A stretch of DNA of 38,555 nt, from contig NZ_RDFA01000007.1 of assembly GCF_004118325.1 (NCBI RefSeq), positions 174,092-212,646 of the forward strand, read 5' to 3'. Positions 1 to 7,379 of this stretch are shown one piece after another. The notes under the pieces are model-generated. The model worked only from the letters and a program-made list of their open reading frames with translations. It ran no database searches and had not been told where the DNA came from. The translations under genes were made by a program, and so were the position numbers. Origin of the DNA: Halorientalis pallida (GTDB lineage Archaea > Halobacteriota > Halobacteria > Halobacteriales > Haloarculaceae). How positions within the stretch are numbered: position 1 is the first letter of the stretch; every line of letters begins with the position of its first letter.

Positions 1-49
1 ACGGGTCGGGGTTCCCGGAGCGCACTCGCCCTTCATCCACCAGGTGTGG
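1..49. repeat. Left copy of a ~50-bp direct repeat
   Basis: This stretch is almost identical to 1410-1460: both begin ACGGGTCGGGGTTCCC and end CACCAGGTGTGG, with only two single-base indels between them. The two copies flank the Fic-like gene cassette. Similarity stops sharply after the final GTGTGG. The left copy touches the window edge, so its full extent is unknown. It could be a recombination or attachment site, or the trace of a segmental duplication. Confidence 0.75.
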
Positions 50-158
50 GTAGTGCTAGGTCAGGAATCACCCGTAAGCGAGTGCGTCGTAAATAGGATC
101 GAACCTCTTCAATGGTGCCAACACTAGGTTTATACCGCTTGACAGACTTCTATCCAGT

Positions 159-263
159 ATGAACCTCGAAGAGACGGTTGACTACCTCGCCGAGGAACTC
201 GACCTCGAACGAAGTGAGCACGTTCACGAGGTCGGCCAGTCGGTCGCCGAGCTTCGCGACTGA
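159..263 (+). CDS. 34-aa acidic small protein, unknown function
   Basis: This short ORF begins MNLEETVDYLAEELDLERSE and reads as one or two charged helices, with haloarchaeal acidic codon use. A clear TATA-like box (GGTTTATACC, 127-136) lies about 25 bases upstream of the ATG, the spacing expected for a leaderless haloarchaeal transcript. Its stop codon abuts the stop codon of the oppositely oriented Fic-like gene, so the two genes converge with no gap. It could be a small helical antitoxin or DNA-binding partner of the Fic-like protein, but nothing in the sequence proves that. It may also be a remnant of a longer protein. Confidence 0.4.
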   Translation: MNLEETVDYLAEELDLERSEHVHEVGQSVAELRD

Positions 264-1151
264 TCAAAACAGTTCTCTGAAGTCCCGTTCGACGAGCCCG
301 TTCTCGAGGAACGTGACGAACTCTTGTTTCGTCGGGCCCTGTCGATCGAGCAGATCATCACGTTCTGCACGCTCGAGGACTGCTTGAGCGAAGTCTCTAC
401 AGTGGGACTCGTGTTGCCCAGCATACTCCGAGAGGGCCTCTCGCCAGTGCATATCCAACTCGAACTCGGCTAATCGGATTTGGATTCCATCTTTCCGTTC
501 GACGAGGTCGACGTCCAACTCTTCGAGCTGCTTGAATCGGAGGTTGTTTCGACGGACCGTGATGAGCCGCTTGGAATCGACGATGTAGGAATCGACCCAC
601 TCACGCCAGGTGTCGTCGTCGACGTGGGTTCGTGGCATCTGGAACTCCGGATCCACACTCTCGATACAGAATTGCAGCATCGCGATGCCAGTTCGGTGAT
701 TCGCATTCGGGAGGGAATGCCGGAGAATCAAATTCGACATCACTTCTCCAGCAACAGTCGGAAGTGGTGCTCCCCAGGAGACGTGATCGAGTGCCTGCTG
801 GATCTTTTGCGGTTCGAACTCCTTGTAGAGCCGGACCGCTTCTTCTTCCCGAACATCGACAGCGGCTTCGAGCAACTCAACTAAGCGGAATGTGACAACT
901 TCTCCAGCACGTGAAAGGCCACCCATACGGTCGCTCAGCCACTCCTGATCGAAGTCGATATCCTGGGCTGATTCAATCTCTCCATCGCCTTCATAGAGTA
1001 CATAGACCGGTGTTTCAAAGGGGTATCCGATACACTTCGTCGACTCGTCGGATTGCGCTCGCTGCGATCGGATCTCTGCCATCGATGCCGAGCTATATGT
1101 AAGTGAGAACTGGTCGGCCTGTGGGTGATGATAGAAGACGAGTCGGGCCAT
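264..1151 (-). CDS. Fic/Doc-like domain protein
   Basis: This 295-aa protein is probably cytoplasmic. Residues 145-155 read HSLPNANHRTG, which resembles the Fic/Doc core HPFx[D/E]GN[G/K]RT: the catalytic-type H145, N151 and R153 are kept, while the acidic residue of the loop is replaced by Asn149. Fic proteins transfer AMP or another phosphate-containing group to target proteins, and Doc phosphorylates EF-Tu. The changed loop leaves the present activity uncertain. The N-terminal 100 residues and the charged C-terminal half match nothing I recognise. The start at 1151 has an AT-rich box (GATAAATAC) close upstream. The gene lies alone between two 50-bp direct repeats, which suggests it moved as a cassette. 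The Fic assignment rests on one motif plus its helical surroundings. Confidence 0.55.
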   Translation of the reverse strand: MARLVFYHHPQADQFSLTYSSASMAEIRSQRAQSDESTKCIGYPFETPVYVLYEGDGEIESAQDIDFDQEWLSDRMGGLSRAGEVVTFRLVELLEAAVDVREEEAVRLYKEFEPQKIQQALDHVSWGAPLPTVAGEVMSNLILRHSLPNANHRTGIAMLQFCIESVDPEFQMPRTHVDDDTWREWVDSYIVDSKRLITVRRNNLRFKQLEELDVDLVERKDGIQIRLAEFELDMHWREALSEYAGQHESHCRDFAQAVLERAERDDLLDRQGPTKQEFVTFLENGLVERDFRELF

Positions 1152-1409
1152 CTCACCGTGTATTTATCGGGTGGGAGTAAAGCAATCGTGTTTTTATATT
1201 GAGTCTTCTTGCGCTGATTCTACAGGTGATGCAGGCCGACAATGTGGGCATTCCCGGAATCCAGAGAGTTCCGTGAGCACGAGAAAACTCGATATTCTGG
1301 AGGTGAGTGATATGCTGGCCGGTGCTGTTCGGAACTGTCCTCTAGCGCTCTCTGAAAGCCCTCGCACGCTCCAGTCCCGCGACCGCGTCTGCGCTCCAGT
1401 TGGTGCTTG
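1152..1409. other. Intergenic stretch with no convincing gene
   Basis: No full-length gene is visible. On the minus strand, one frame between about 1180 and 1300 ends in a short stretch with a CPHC knuckle (GFRECPHCRP) and no good start codon. It could be the decayed tail of a small zinc-finger gene. The rest shows nothing I can interpret. Confidence 0.3.
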
Positions 1410-1460
1410 ACGGGTCGGGGTTCCCGGAGCGCACTCGCCCCTTCACTCCACCAGGTGTGG
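1410..1460. repeat. Right copy of the ~50-bp direct repeat
   Basis: This is the second copy of the sequence at 1-49, with two one-base insertions relative to it. It marks the right border of the Fic-like cassette and the start of the GC-rich palindromic region that precedes the OB-fold gene. Confidence 0.75.
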
Positions 1461-1828
1461 TTTTTCGAGGTGGCGAAGCGGGTGTTTGTTGACGTTGTGA
1501 ATGGCCCGCCCCGCTCGCCTCTCTCGCCCGGCACTTGCTCACGGCTTCCAGCCGTTCGCACACGCGGTTCTCCCTGTCGGTCGAACCGCTCGTCCCTCGC
1601 GACCGACCATTCCGGGCGTGCGCCTCGCTGCTCGCGGGTCGTCCCTCCCCGCTCGCTTTGTGGCCTCCCTGCGGTCGGCCACGCACTGCTCGCCGTTCCG
1701 GGCGTCTGGTTTCGCGCCAGCACCAAGCGCGCTGTCGGTCCTCGCAGGCTCGGACACGAAACCGGCTTGTGTGCTGGACGGTCGTGCCAGGCGAACCGGC
1801 GCGCGTCGCTGGGTGGCCGTCCGAGAGA

Positions 1829-1878
1829 GCGCGCCGCTCGCGCCCTGGCGGGCGCAAGCGAAGGCGCGAGCGGCGCGC
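1829..1878. repeat. Perfect 16-bp inverted repeat
   Basis: The left arm GCGCGCCGCTCGCGCC (1829-1844) is exactly complementary to the right arm at 1863-1878, with an 18-base spacer. It would form a very stable hairpin or cruciform about 90 bases upstream of the OB-fold gene start. Confidence 0.8.
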
Positions 1879-1913
1879 AGCGGTGTGACTGATCGAGTCG
1901 GTCGGTGTGAGAA

Positions 1914-1952
1914 AACCGCGAGTAGGGTCGCGGTTGTCGGCGCGGTGAGCGC
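1914..1952. repeat. Two short inverted repeats before the OB-fold gene
   Basis: AACCGCGA (1914-1921) pairs with TCGCGGTT (1928-1935), and GGCGC pairs with GCGCC within 1938-1952. They end 18 bases before the start codon at 1971 and could be operator sites or a 5' leader structure. Confidence 0.55.
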
Positions 1953-1970
1953 CTTCGGTCGTGATGACCA

Positions 1971-2855
1971 ATGTCAGATACGAACCCACGAGGTAATGAA
2001 GTTTCGTCCGTTGCACAGGCAGTCAAACACGTCGATCTGGATGTCCGTGATCCGATCGCGGATGCACAGGGCCAGGAAGACGCAGTCGAAGAGAACCCCG
2101 AACTGCGGCCGTCTGTCGAGCAGGAAATACAGGGGAAAGTGGATACGAACCACCCGGATGCAACCCCCGAGGGGCTGACCCTCGAAGCAGAAGAGCGGAT
2201 GCAGGCACGAGAGGAAGAAATAACGAGAACGTTCCAGCGGGTGGATCGGCGAGTGGACTCCGATCGAGAGAAACGAACGCAAGCGGTGGCTCGGTCGGGG
2301 AGTATCAAGCGCCGGCGTTCATTCGAGAAGCGCGCGGCGAGTGTCGACCCCTGGGCAGACCCAGATCGGGCAGACGCACGACTGCAGTTGTCCAGAGCTG
2401 AACTGGCGGAAGTAAACCAAGAGGCAGCGCGGGTGAGCGAGGAGCTACGCGGCTGGTCACGAGCGGCAATCAGCCGGCGGCTGGCAGAGCGGGTCGTGGA
2501 TGGAACGGATGTGGCGAGTGCCGTAATGACGGTGTTTGAGGAGTTACAGATGGGGCCCGGACAGGTAATCCCGATTGCAGCACTGGAGCGGGTCGACGAC
2601 TACGAGGTGGACATCGAGGGAACTGTGAGTGTGCTCTGGGAGTCACAATCGCCGAAGATCAGCCAGGTTGGACTGATCGACGACGGGACGAGCGAAACCA
2701 AGTTTACGAGCTGGCGGAAGTCAGGGCAGCCGATCGTTGAGGAAGGTGATCGGGTGCGAATGCGAGGGGTCGCGAAGAGTTGGTACCAGGGTCGGTGTTC
2801 GGTTGCACTCACGGGGCGAAGTCAGGTGACAATTCTCGGGGACAGGCCCGAGTAG
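1971..2855 (+). CDS. OB-fold (RPA-like) DNA-binding protein
   Basis: This 294-aa protein has an acidic, Gln/Glu-rich N-terminus, a basic central part (around residues 85-115, with a KRRRSFEKR cluster) and a C-terminal domain of about 90 residues (about 203-292). That domain has the alternating beta pattern of an RPA-type OB fold (VDIEGTVSVLWE...QVGLIDDGTSETKFTSW...GDRVRMRGV). OB folds of this type bind single-stranded DNA, so replication or repair of the host plasmid is the likely setting. The ATG at 1971 is the first good start after the palindromic region. The protein is followed by a hairpin and T-run. The N-terminal two-thirds has no family I can name. Confidence 0.75.
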   Translation: MSDTNPRGNEVSSVAQAVKHVDLDVRDPIADAQGQEDAVEENPELRPSVEQEIQGKVDTNHPDATPEGLTLEAEERMQAREEEITRTFQRVDRRVDSDREKRTQAVARSGSIKRRRSFEKRAASVDPWADPDRADARLQLSRAELAEVNQEAARVSEELRGWSRAAISRRLAERVVDGTDVASAVMTVFEELQMGPGQVIPIAALERVDDYEVDIEGTVSVLWESQSPKISQVGLIDDGTSETKFTSWRKSGQPIVEEGDRVRMRGVAKSWYQGRCSVALTGRSQVTILGDRPE

Positions 2856-2879
2856 GCAGCGCACGGCTCTTTCTTTTTC
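2835..2879 (+). terminator. Possible terminator after the OB-fold gene
   Basis: CTCGGG (2835-2840) pairs with CCCGAG (2847-2852) across the stop codon, followed about 15 bases later by a T-rich run (TTTCTTTTT). Archaeal termination depends mainly on the T-run. Confidence 0.35.
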
Positions 2880-3123
2880 GAGACCAGACCTCCCACGACC
2901 CACCTCCCCACCCTCCGCTCCCGGCCTCCCTACGGTCGGCCGGCAGCCACAACCTCACGTGGTGGGGTTCGATATTTGAGACAGCTGTCCGATCCAGGCG
3001 GCTCGAAAAGAAACCGTGTTGCTATACGACGTACAGTGCGGAACAGGATCTTGTGTTGGTAAGTCATCTGTTCACCCTGTGAGTTGAGCTACGCGAGAAG
3101 CTCACTCGTGAGTGTGCTGAGAT

Positions 3124-3693
3124 CTATTCTCCGAGACGCCGGAGTAATTGCGTGACATAAGGACTGTTCTTCCAACTACGGTGTGGGCTGCTCGTCGTGA
3201 GCAGTGTTCTCGCTTCTGCCTGCGTCAGATGGCCGTTTCGGGCGTAGTCGAAGATGAGCCGCGGTGTCGGGACGATCCGCGGCCCCTGAAGCACGGCGTG
3301 AATGAGTGGGAAGTTCGTCCCGCCGAACTCGTCGGTAAGGAAGCCGTCGACGTCGAGTGCGTTCGCGAGGACTATCCCGTCGGTTTCGCCGTCGTCGAGG
3401 CCAAACGTCGGCCGAGAATCTGGGGTGTCGGCACCCTCGTAGGGATCCTCGACTGTGTAGTGAGAACGGGCCGCGAGGACGTTACTCGCAGCCGCGCCGT
3501 GGATGTCCTGATACTGCGTGATATCGCGGAGTTCTGCAACGACTTCCGGCGGGACGAACACGTCACACGAGGTGAGGAGATACTGGAATGGGTCCGCGTC
3601 ATCTGTGTCGACGGATGCGTCAGCCCGGGGTACGGCCAGACTGACGAGCGCGCTAGTATCTGCGACGACCGTTCGCAGTCGATGGCCGCTCAT
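3124..3693 (-). CDS. PIN-domain RNase toxin (VapC-like)
   Basis: This 189-aa protein carries the PIN acidic set: D12 in VVADTSALVSL, E54 in VVAELRD, D100/D101-G-E103 in GLDDGET, and D121 in FLTDEF. PIN toxins are Mg-dependent RNases that cut tRNA or other RNA and are held inactive by a co-transcribed antitoxin. Its start codon overlaps the stop of the upstream RHH gene by four bases (ATGA), a typical VapBC arrangement. It is clearly homologous to the PIN protein at 22492-23004, sharing the DTHG/DIHGAAAS and LDDGE segments. The active-site residues are intact, so it should be functional. Its cellular target cannot be read from the sequence. Confidence 0.85.
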   Translation of the reverse strand: MSGHRLRTVVADTSALVSLAVPRADASVDTDDADPFQYLLTSCDVFVPPEVVAELRDITQYQDIHGAAASNVLAARSHYTVEDPYEGADTPDSRPTFGLDDGETDGIVLANALDVDGFLTDEFGGTNFPLIHAVLQGPRIVPTPRLIFDYARNGHLTQAEARTLLTTSSPHRSWKNSPYVTQLLRRLGE

Positions 3694-4055
3694 CGATCGT
3701 CAGCTTCGGTATCGACCGTCGTGATATCACCATCGTAGACGTCGACGTCGTCGGGGGCGGCGAGATCGAGCGGCTCGTCCTCGAGGTCTGCCTTGAGGAG
3801 GCGGAGTCGCTGGGCAGTTTCGGCTCCGACCAACTGCTTGACCGTCTCGAATTCGAGTTGGTCGTCGTAGTACTTCGTCGCGACGAGTTCCTGAAACGTC
3901 TCGCTATCGGCGGTCTCTTCGATGTACTCGCGGATGGCTTCGACGAGCAGATCCGTGCGATCCTTGTCGAAGAGTTCCGCGATTGCATCGAGCCGGTCAA
4001 CGAGGTACTCGGGGGAGTGAAAATGGACCCGTCGCGGATCGTCGCTTGCGCTCAT
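3690..4055 (-). CDS. RHH-type antitoxin partnered with the PIN toxin
   Basis: This 121-aa protein has an N-terminal ribbon-helix-helix segment (RVHFHSPEYLVDRLDAIAELF, then DRTDLLVEAIREYI) and a C-terminal segment with the motif YYDDQLEFETVKQLVGAE. The motif recurs almost unchanged in the second module at 22189, so it probably holds the PIN toxin. I chose the start at 4055 (MSASDD) because the upstream extension runs through the TGCACA repeats that look like its own operator. RHH antitoxins normally repress their own promoter. The C-terminal tail is about 20 residues longer than that of its paralogue. Confidence 0.85.
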   Translation of the reverse strand: MSASDDPRRVHFHSPEYLVDRLDAIAELFDKDRTDLLVEAIREYIEETADSETFQELVATKYYDDQLEFETVKQLVGAETAQRLRLLKADLEDEPLDLAAPDDVDVYDGDITTVDTEADDR

Positions 4056-4058
4056 CTT

Positions 4059-4119
4059 ATGCACACGTTTTGCACATAGAATCATAACGGTTTCGGCGTA
4101 TGCACAGAGCTTGCACATC
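4059..4119 (-). promoter_or_regulatory. Four TGCACA half-sites, likely antitoxin operator
   Basis: TGCACA occurs at 4060, 4071, 4101 and 4112: two pairs, each spaced 11 bases (one helical turn), with the pairs 41 bases apart start to start. They lie directly upstream of the RHH gene start at 4055, where an autoregulatory RHH repressor would bind cooperatively. The paralogous module has a comparable doubled element at 22133-22187. Confidence 0.65.
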
Positions 4120-4201
4120 AGCGCTCGTGAGGGCGAACTCACACTGGTTTGAGTGCGTGGATCTACTCGTTATCGTCTGGTCACCGCTTCCGACATCCAA
4201 A

Positions 4202-4572
4202 TCAATTCAAGCGTTTCTCACTTTTCCCGAACGGAACGAGCTGTTCGTCGGGATAGTGCTTCCTGAGCCACTGTGTGAGTTTCGCGAGTCGAGGTCCATC
4301 CCTTCGAGTGTGGTCACTTCGCCATCGGGGACGACGGCGACTGCTTTCCATGTCTTCGTCTCCGGTTCGAATCCAAAGAGATGGGCCTGCCGGTTGACGC
4401 CAACGTACAGCCCGACAACTGATCGTGCGCCACTCCCCTGGCCACGCGTTGTGGATTCGAGTCCGAACAACGGTGCAGTATGCACGAATGCGGAGACTTT
4501 CTCTCGGACAGCTAGTGCCTCCTCGATCGAAAATGGATGTGCAGGGAATCGATAGTTCGAGTCAGAAGGCAT
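4202..4572 (-). pseudogene. Small haloarchaeal protein, apparently frameshifted
   Basis: The open frame 4207-4572 gives 121 aa, starting MPSDSNYRFPAHPFSIEEAL and running well until LEGMDLDSR. It then turns into a low-complexity Ser/Gly/Asn tail. In the next frame the same DNA reads LTQWLRKHYPDEQLVPFG and stops at 4202-4204, which is far more protein-like. A single-base indel near 4282-4287 therefore probably breaks the gene; a sequencing error is the other explanation. I do not recognise the family. The middle (VVGLYVGVNRQAHLFGFEPETKTWKAVAVV) has a beta-rich pattern. Promoter and start codon lie inside an inverted repeat. Confidence 0.55.
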
Positions 4573-4607
4573 ACGCTTGCCATTGCTGAGTGTAGCTTAA
4601 GCGTATG
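4570..4607. promoter_or_regulatory. Inverted repeat covering start codon and TATA region
   Basis: CATACGCTT (4570-4578) is complementary to AAGCGTATG (4599-4607). The left arm contains the start codon of the minus-strand gene and the right arm includes CTTAAG, at the distance expected for its TATA box. A repressor bound here would block both. Confidence 0.4.
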
Positions 4608-4802
4608 GATCGCTCTCTCCGGGGAGTTGGGTGTCATACAGCGGTTCTGATATCGACTTTTCGCCCCGATTCGGTCAGTACAGGTGAGCTACTCACTGGT
4701 GGTGCTGATCTTCGTCACGAAGTCTGTCAGAAGCGCCGTGACCGATACAGAGTGTATGCAGCATGACTATACCATGTGAAGACTTCTATGACACGCTCTT
4801 TC

Positions 4803-5030
4803 TTAGTGTAAGTCCTCCACGGCTGAGGAACACTGATACCGAAGATACGCTCCGCTACCGATACAGATTGTGGCGATGAGCAACAATCCACCGCTGAGAA
4901 CACCCCTCAGTGAGCCTGAAACTCTGGGGTTTTCGACTATGTTGAAAGCTTGCTGAAACACAGTTAGTTGAAATACCAACAGAAGGCTCCCGCCGGATAC
5001 CAACAGCCGACTTTTCGAGATCATGCTCAT
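4803..5030 (-). CDS. Small two-helix membrane protein
   Basis: This 75-aa protein has two hydrophobic segments, around residues 9-27 (LLVSGGSLLLVFQLTVFQQ) and 44-64 (VLSGGLLLIATICIGSGAYL), joined by a short polar loop (NIVENPRVSGS). This predicts a membrane hairpin. Two in-frame ATGs (5030 and 5024) are possible starts. No family is recognised. Nothing in the neighbourhood suggests a role, and about 150 bases of plain intergenic sequence separate it from the patatin gene. Confidence 0.5.
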   Translation of the reverse strand: MSMISKSRLLVSGGSLLLVFQLTVFQQAFNIVENPRVSGSLRGVLSGGLLLIATICIGSGAYLRYQCSSAVEDLH

Positions 5031-5184
5031 ACTTCAGCCAGCACCCGGGAATTGTATAGGTCTTATCGACCTTCTCTGGCTCGGAAACGGAAGAAAAATA
5101 TTATACTGTGTTCATCCAGGCACTCCTGCTGAGCAGTGTATTCTGTCTTTTTTATGCTAACGGACTGACGGGCCGGATTGGACG

Positions 5185-7146
5185 CTATACTTCGATCACT
5201 TCGGGCCGGGCTTCCAGCTGCTGCAGGAGCCCCATCGTGTCTTCGACCATCCCGGTTTCGACGATACGGCCGTCATCGATGTGGTGGATGACCATGCGTG
5301 TCACGTCCACGCGATTGCCGGTCGCGTCCACGCCGAACACCTGGCCCTCGTGTGTCCCCTGCAACCGTTTCCGGACGACGATTTTGTCCCCTTCCGACAC
5401 GGTATCTTCGATCGTGAGCTTCAGGTCGGGGAACGCCTCGCGGTAGTTGGAGACGAACTCCCAGTAGGCCTCGGGACCGACCAAGTCATTCTGACCGTCG
5501 AGATACATAACCTCGTTGTCTCCGACCACGGCGTCCAGATATTCTCGACGACCGTTGTTCCAGACGTCAGTGACGAGCGACCGTGTGAGTTCCTCGTTCT
5601 CGGCTGGGGCGGACAGTTCGGTGACGACTGGCGTTGCTGCCATCCGGCTCGTCGTCGAGACGGGAGTTGCGGTCTCCGCAACGTTCAATTGGCGAAGCAA
5701 GCTCCACTGTTCGAGGAGAAGCCAGGACTCGGCTAAGCGACCGTCTCGGAGATGGTCTATCCGCATCCCCGAAATCGTCACCGTGTCCTCCGTCGGTTCG
5801 ATGCCGAGGAAGGTCCCAGTGTGAGTTCCGGTCCCCTTCCACCGGGTCGCGACCGCGTTCGGTTGGGCGACCATCTCCTCTACTTCGACCGCTAAATCGG
5901 GAACGGCCTGTTGGAGCAACGCTCTGAATTCGAGTACGTCCTCGAGGTCGAAGGTGCCAGGTCCTTCGCTCGGGTCATCCCGAAGGTAGTTTCGGAGATT
6001 GACCAGACTGGTCGGAAAGTGTGCCTCGTAGGATGGACGGACCCACTCGTCGATGGTAGCGCGGCGGTCTGTTGTCCAGGTCGCTTCCACTGTCTCCCGG
6101 ACATGACGCCGGTCTCGTTCTGTTGCGAGGAAGCGCTCGGCTTGCGCCCGGCCGTGGTCCCAGAGCAGTTCGAGGAACCGCGGTGACCGGTCTAACTTTG
6201 TCGCGTAGTCGAACCGTCTGTCCGGCGATGGGACGGACTCGTCCAGATTGATCGTCTTCACTTCGATCGGCTGGTAGACATCCTCGAGTGCGCCCGTGGC
6301 GTGCCACTCGTTGAGCTGTCGAATGAATTCGAGTTCCTGGTTGACCGAGAGGTTGCCGCCCAGTTCGTTCCGCCGGTCGGCGATCGCTTCGAGGTCGGTC
6401 GGGATAGATTCCTCTCGCTGGGGGTTTATCTGGACGATCCACAGTTCGTCTGGGGGATCGAGCCGGCCGGGCGCACGGCTGAAGAGATTCTCCAGTGGCG
6501 GGTTCTGAGAGAACAGCCCGTCCCAGTAATAGCGCGTCGTCCCGTCGGGCTGGGTCACCGGTGCGGCCTGGAACAGGTTGGGGACGGCGGCCGAAGCGAG
6601 GACAGCGTCGTAGCTCACGTCCCGCTCGGTGAAACTCCTGAAGGACCCACGCTGGACGTCGACCGCCCCGATGTCGAGCCGCGGGGGAACCGGCTCGGAC
6701 CGATTCACCACGCTCGCGAGTTCGTCCGGACCGATCGCGTCCTCGAGGGTCTCACGGAGCACCGTTCTCCCCCAGTCGGACCCCGGCGTGGCATACGGAC
6801 TCACGGCTGGAAGCGGGATCCCAAATCCCTGTGCCCGAACCGTCGAGACGCTGATAGCGTTCACCATCGTATCGAACACGCCGTCCGCCTCGAGATCATC
6901 CCATATCTGTGCCAGCAAACGCCTCGATTTCGCACGTCCCTTGTCTCGACCCTCGCTCGCCAGACCGAACCAGGCGGCGAAGGCACAGATGGCGCCACCG
7001 GACGTCCCGCTGAACCCGACGATGTCGTACTCGACTTCGTCCTCCGAGAGGAGGCGGTCGAGAACTCCGGCGGTGAACGCCGTGTGGCTCCCGCCGCCCT
7101 GACAGGCGATCGCAACGCGTCGTGGTGGTGTTTCGGTCGGGGACAT
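5185..7146 (-). CDS. Patatin-like lipase fused to two SnoaL-like domains
   Basis: This 653-aa protein has three parts. Residues 10-330 are a patatin-type acyl hydrolase: oxyanion loop GGGSHTAF (17-24), nucleophile S49 in GTSGG, and the catalytic Asp in YYWDG (D209). These enzymes cleave lipid acyl esters with a Ser-Asp dyad. Residues about 345-495 and 510-645 are two SnoaL/NTF2-like domains. Each has the aromatic-rich helix start and the ending strands, ISGMRIDHLRDGRLAESW and VTRMVIHHIDDGRIVETG. Bacterial SnoaL-like proteins include cyclases and isomerases, but many only bind small ligands. There is no signal peptide, so it is probably cytoplasmic. The gene is monocistronic. The fusion is unusual; the domain calls are firm, the substrate is unknown. 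Confidence 0.85.
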   Translation of the reverse strand: MSPTETPPRRVAIACQGGGSHTAFTAGVLDRLLSEDEVEYDIVGFSGTSGGAICAFAAWFGLASEGRDKGRAKSRRLLAQIWDDLEADGVFDTMVNAISVSTVRAQGFGIPLPAVSPYATPGSDWGRTVLRETLEDAIGPDELASVVNRSEPVPPRLDIGAVDVQRGSFRSFTERDVSYDAVLASAAVPNLFQAAPVTQPDGTTRYYWDGLFSQNPPLENLFSRAPGRLDPPDELWIVQINPQREESIPTDLEAIADRRNELGGNLSVNQELEFIRQLNEWHATGALEDVYQPIEVKTINLDESVPSPDRRFDYATKLDRSPRFLELLWDHGRAQAERFLATERDRRHVRETVEATWTTDRRATIDEWVRPSYEAHFPTSLVNLRNYLRDDPSEGPGTFDLEDVLEFRALLQQAVPDLAVEVEEMVAQPNAVATRWKGTGTHTGTFLGIEPTEDTVTISGMRIDHLRDGRLAESWLLLEQWSLLRQLNVAETATPVSTTSRMAATPVVTELSAPAENEELTRSLVTDVWNNGRREYLDAVVGDNEVMYLDGQNDLVGPEAYWEFVSNYREAFPDLKLTIEDTVSEGDKIVVRKRLQGTHEGQVFGVDATGNRVDVTRMVIHHIDDGRIVETGMVEDTMGLLQQLEARPEVIEV

Positions 7147-7172
7147 GCAAACACAACCACAAATGATACGCC

Positions 7173-7379
7173 GTGGGCCGGCACGTCAGTTGTTACCAGA
7201 ACGTGGCGGAACTGCTTCCGTCTCTGGAAGCTGACGGCCATGGTTTCTCATTCCGAACGCCACTCGGTGAGGAACTCGTCGCGGAGTCTGCTCTCATTCT
7301 TGTGCCTGATATGTGTCTACATATTGTACGGTTTTCAGAAAAACAGACGAAGGATGTTAGGATTCTCAGCGATCAGTAG
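7173..7379 (+). CDS. Possible small protein or gene remnant
   Basis: This 68-aa frame (VAELLPSLEADGHGFSFRTPLGEELV...) reads like haloarchaeal protein rather than chance ORF. It starts only 26 bases from the divergent patatin start, leaving no room for its own promoter, and the C-terminus becomes basic and less protein-like. It may be the tail of a gene whose front was lost. I do not recognise a family. Confidence 0.25.
   Translation: MGRHVSCYQNVAELLPSLEADGHGFSFRTPLGEELVAESALILVPDMCLHIVRFSEKQTKDVRILSDQ

Larger units (their letters stand above)
1461..1970. other. GC-rich non-coding region rich in inverted repeats
   Basis: This 510-bp stretch has very high GC content. Open frames on both strands run through it, but they give Arg/Ser/Pro-rich translations unlike the acidic haloarchaeal proteome, so I read it as non-coding. 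It contains GTGGCC...GGCCAC (1660-1682), a perfect 16-bp inverted repeat (1829-1878), AACCGCGA/TCGCGGTT (1914-1935) and GGCGC/GCGCC (1938-1952). The inverted repeats cluster just upstream of the OB-fold gene. It could be an origin-like, partition or regulatory region. Confidence 0.5.

Noticed and set aside
1220..2308. Long minus-strand open frames (362 and 224 aa) through the GC-rich region
   Set aside because: They are Arg/Ser-rich and lack the acidic composition of haloarchaeal proteins, and they lie opposite the OB-fold gene and the palindromes. High GC alone keeps such frames open.
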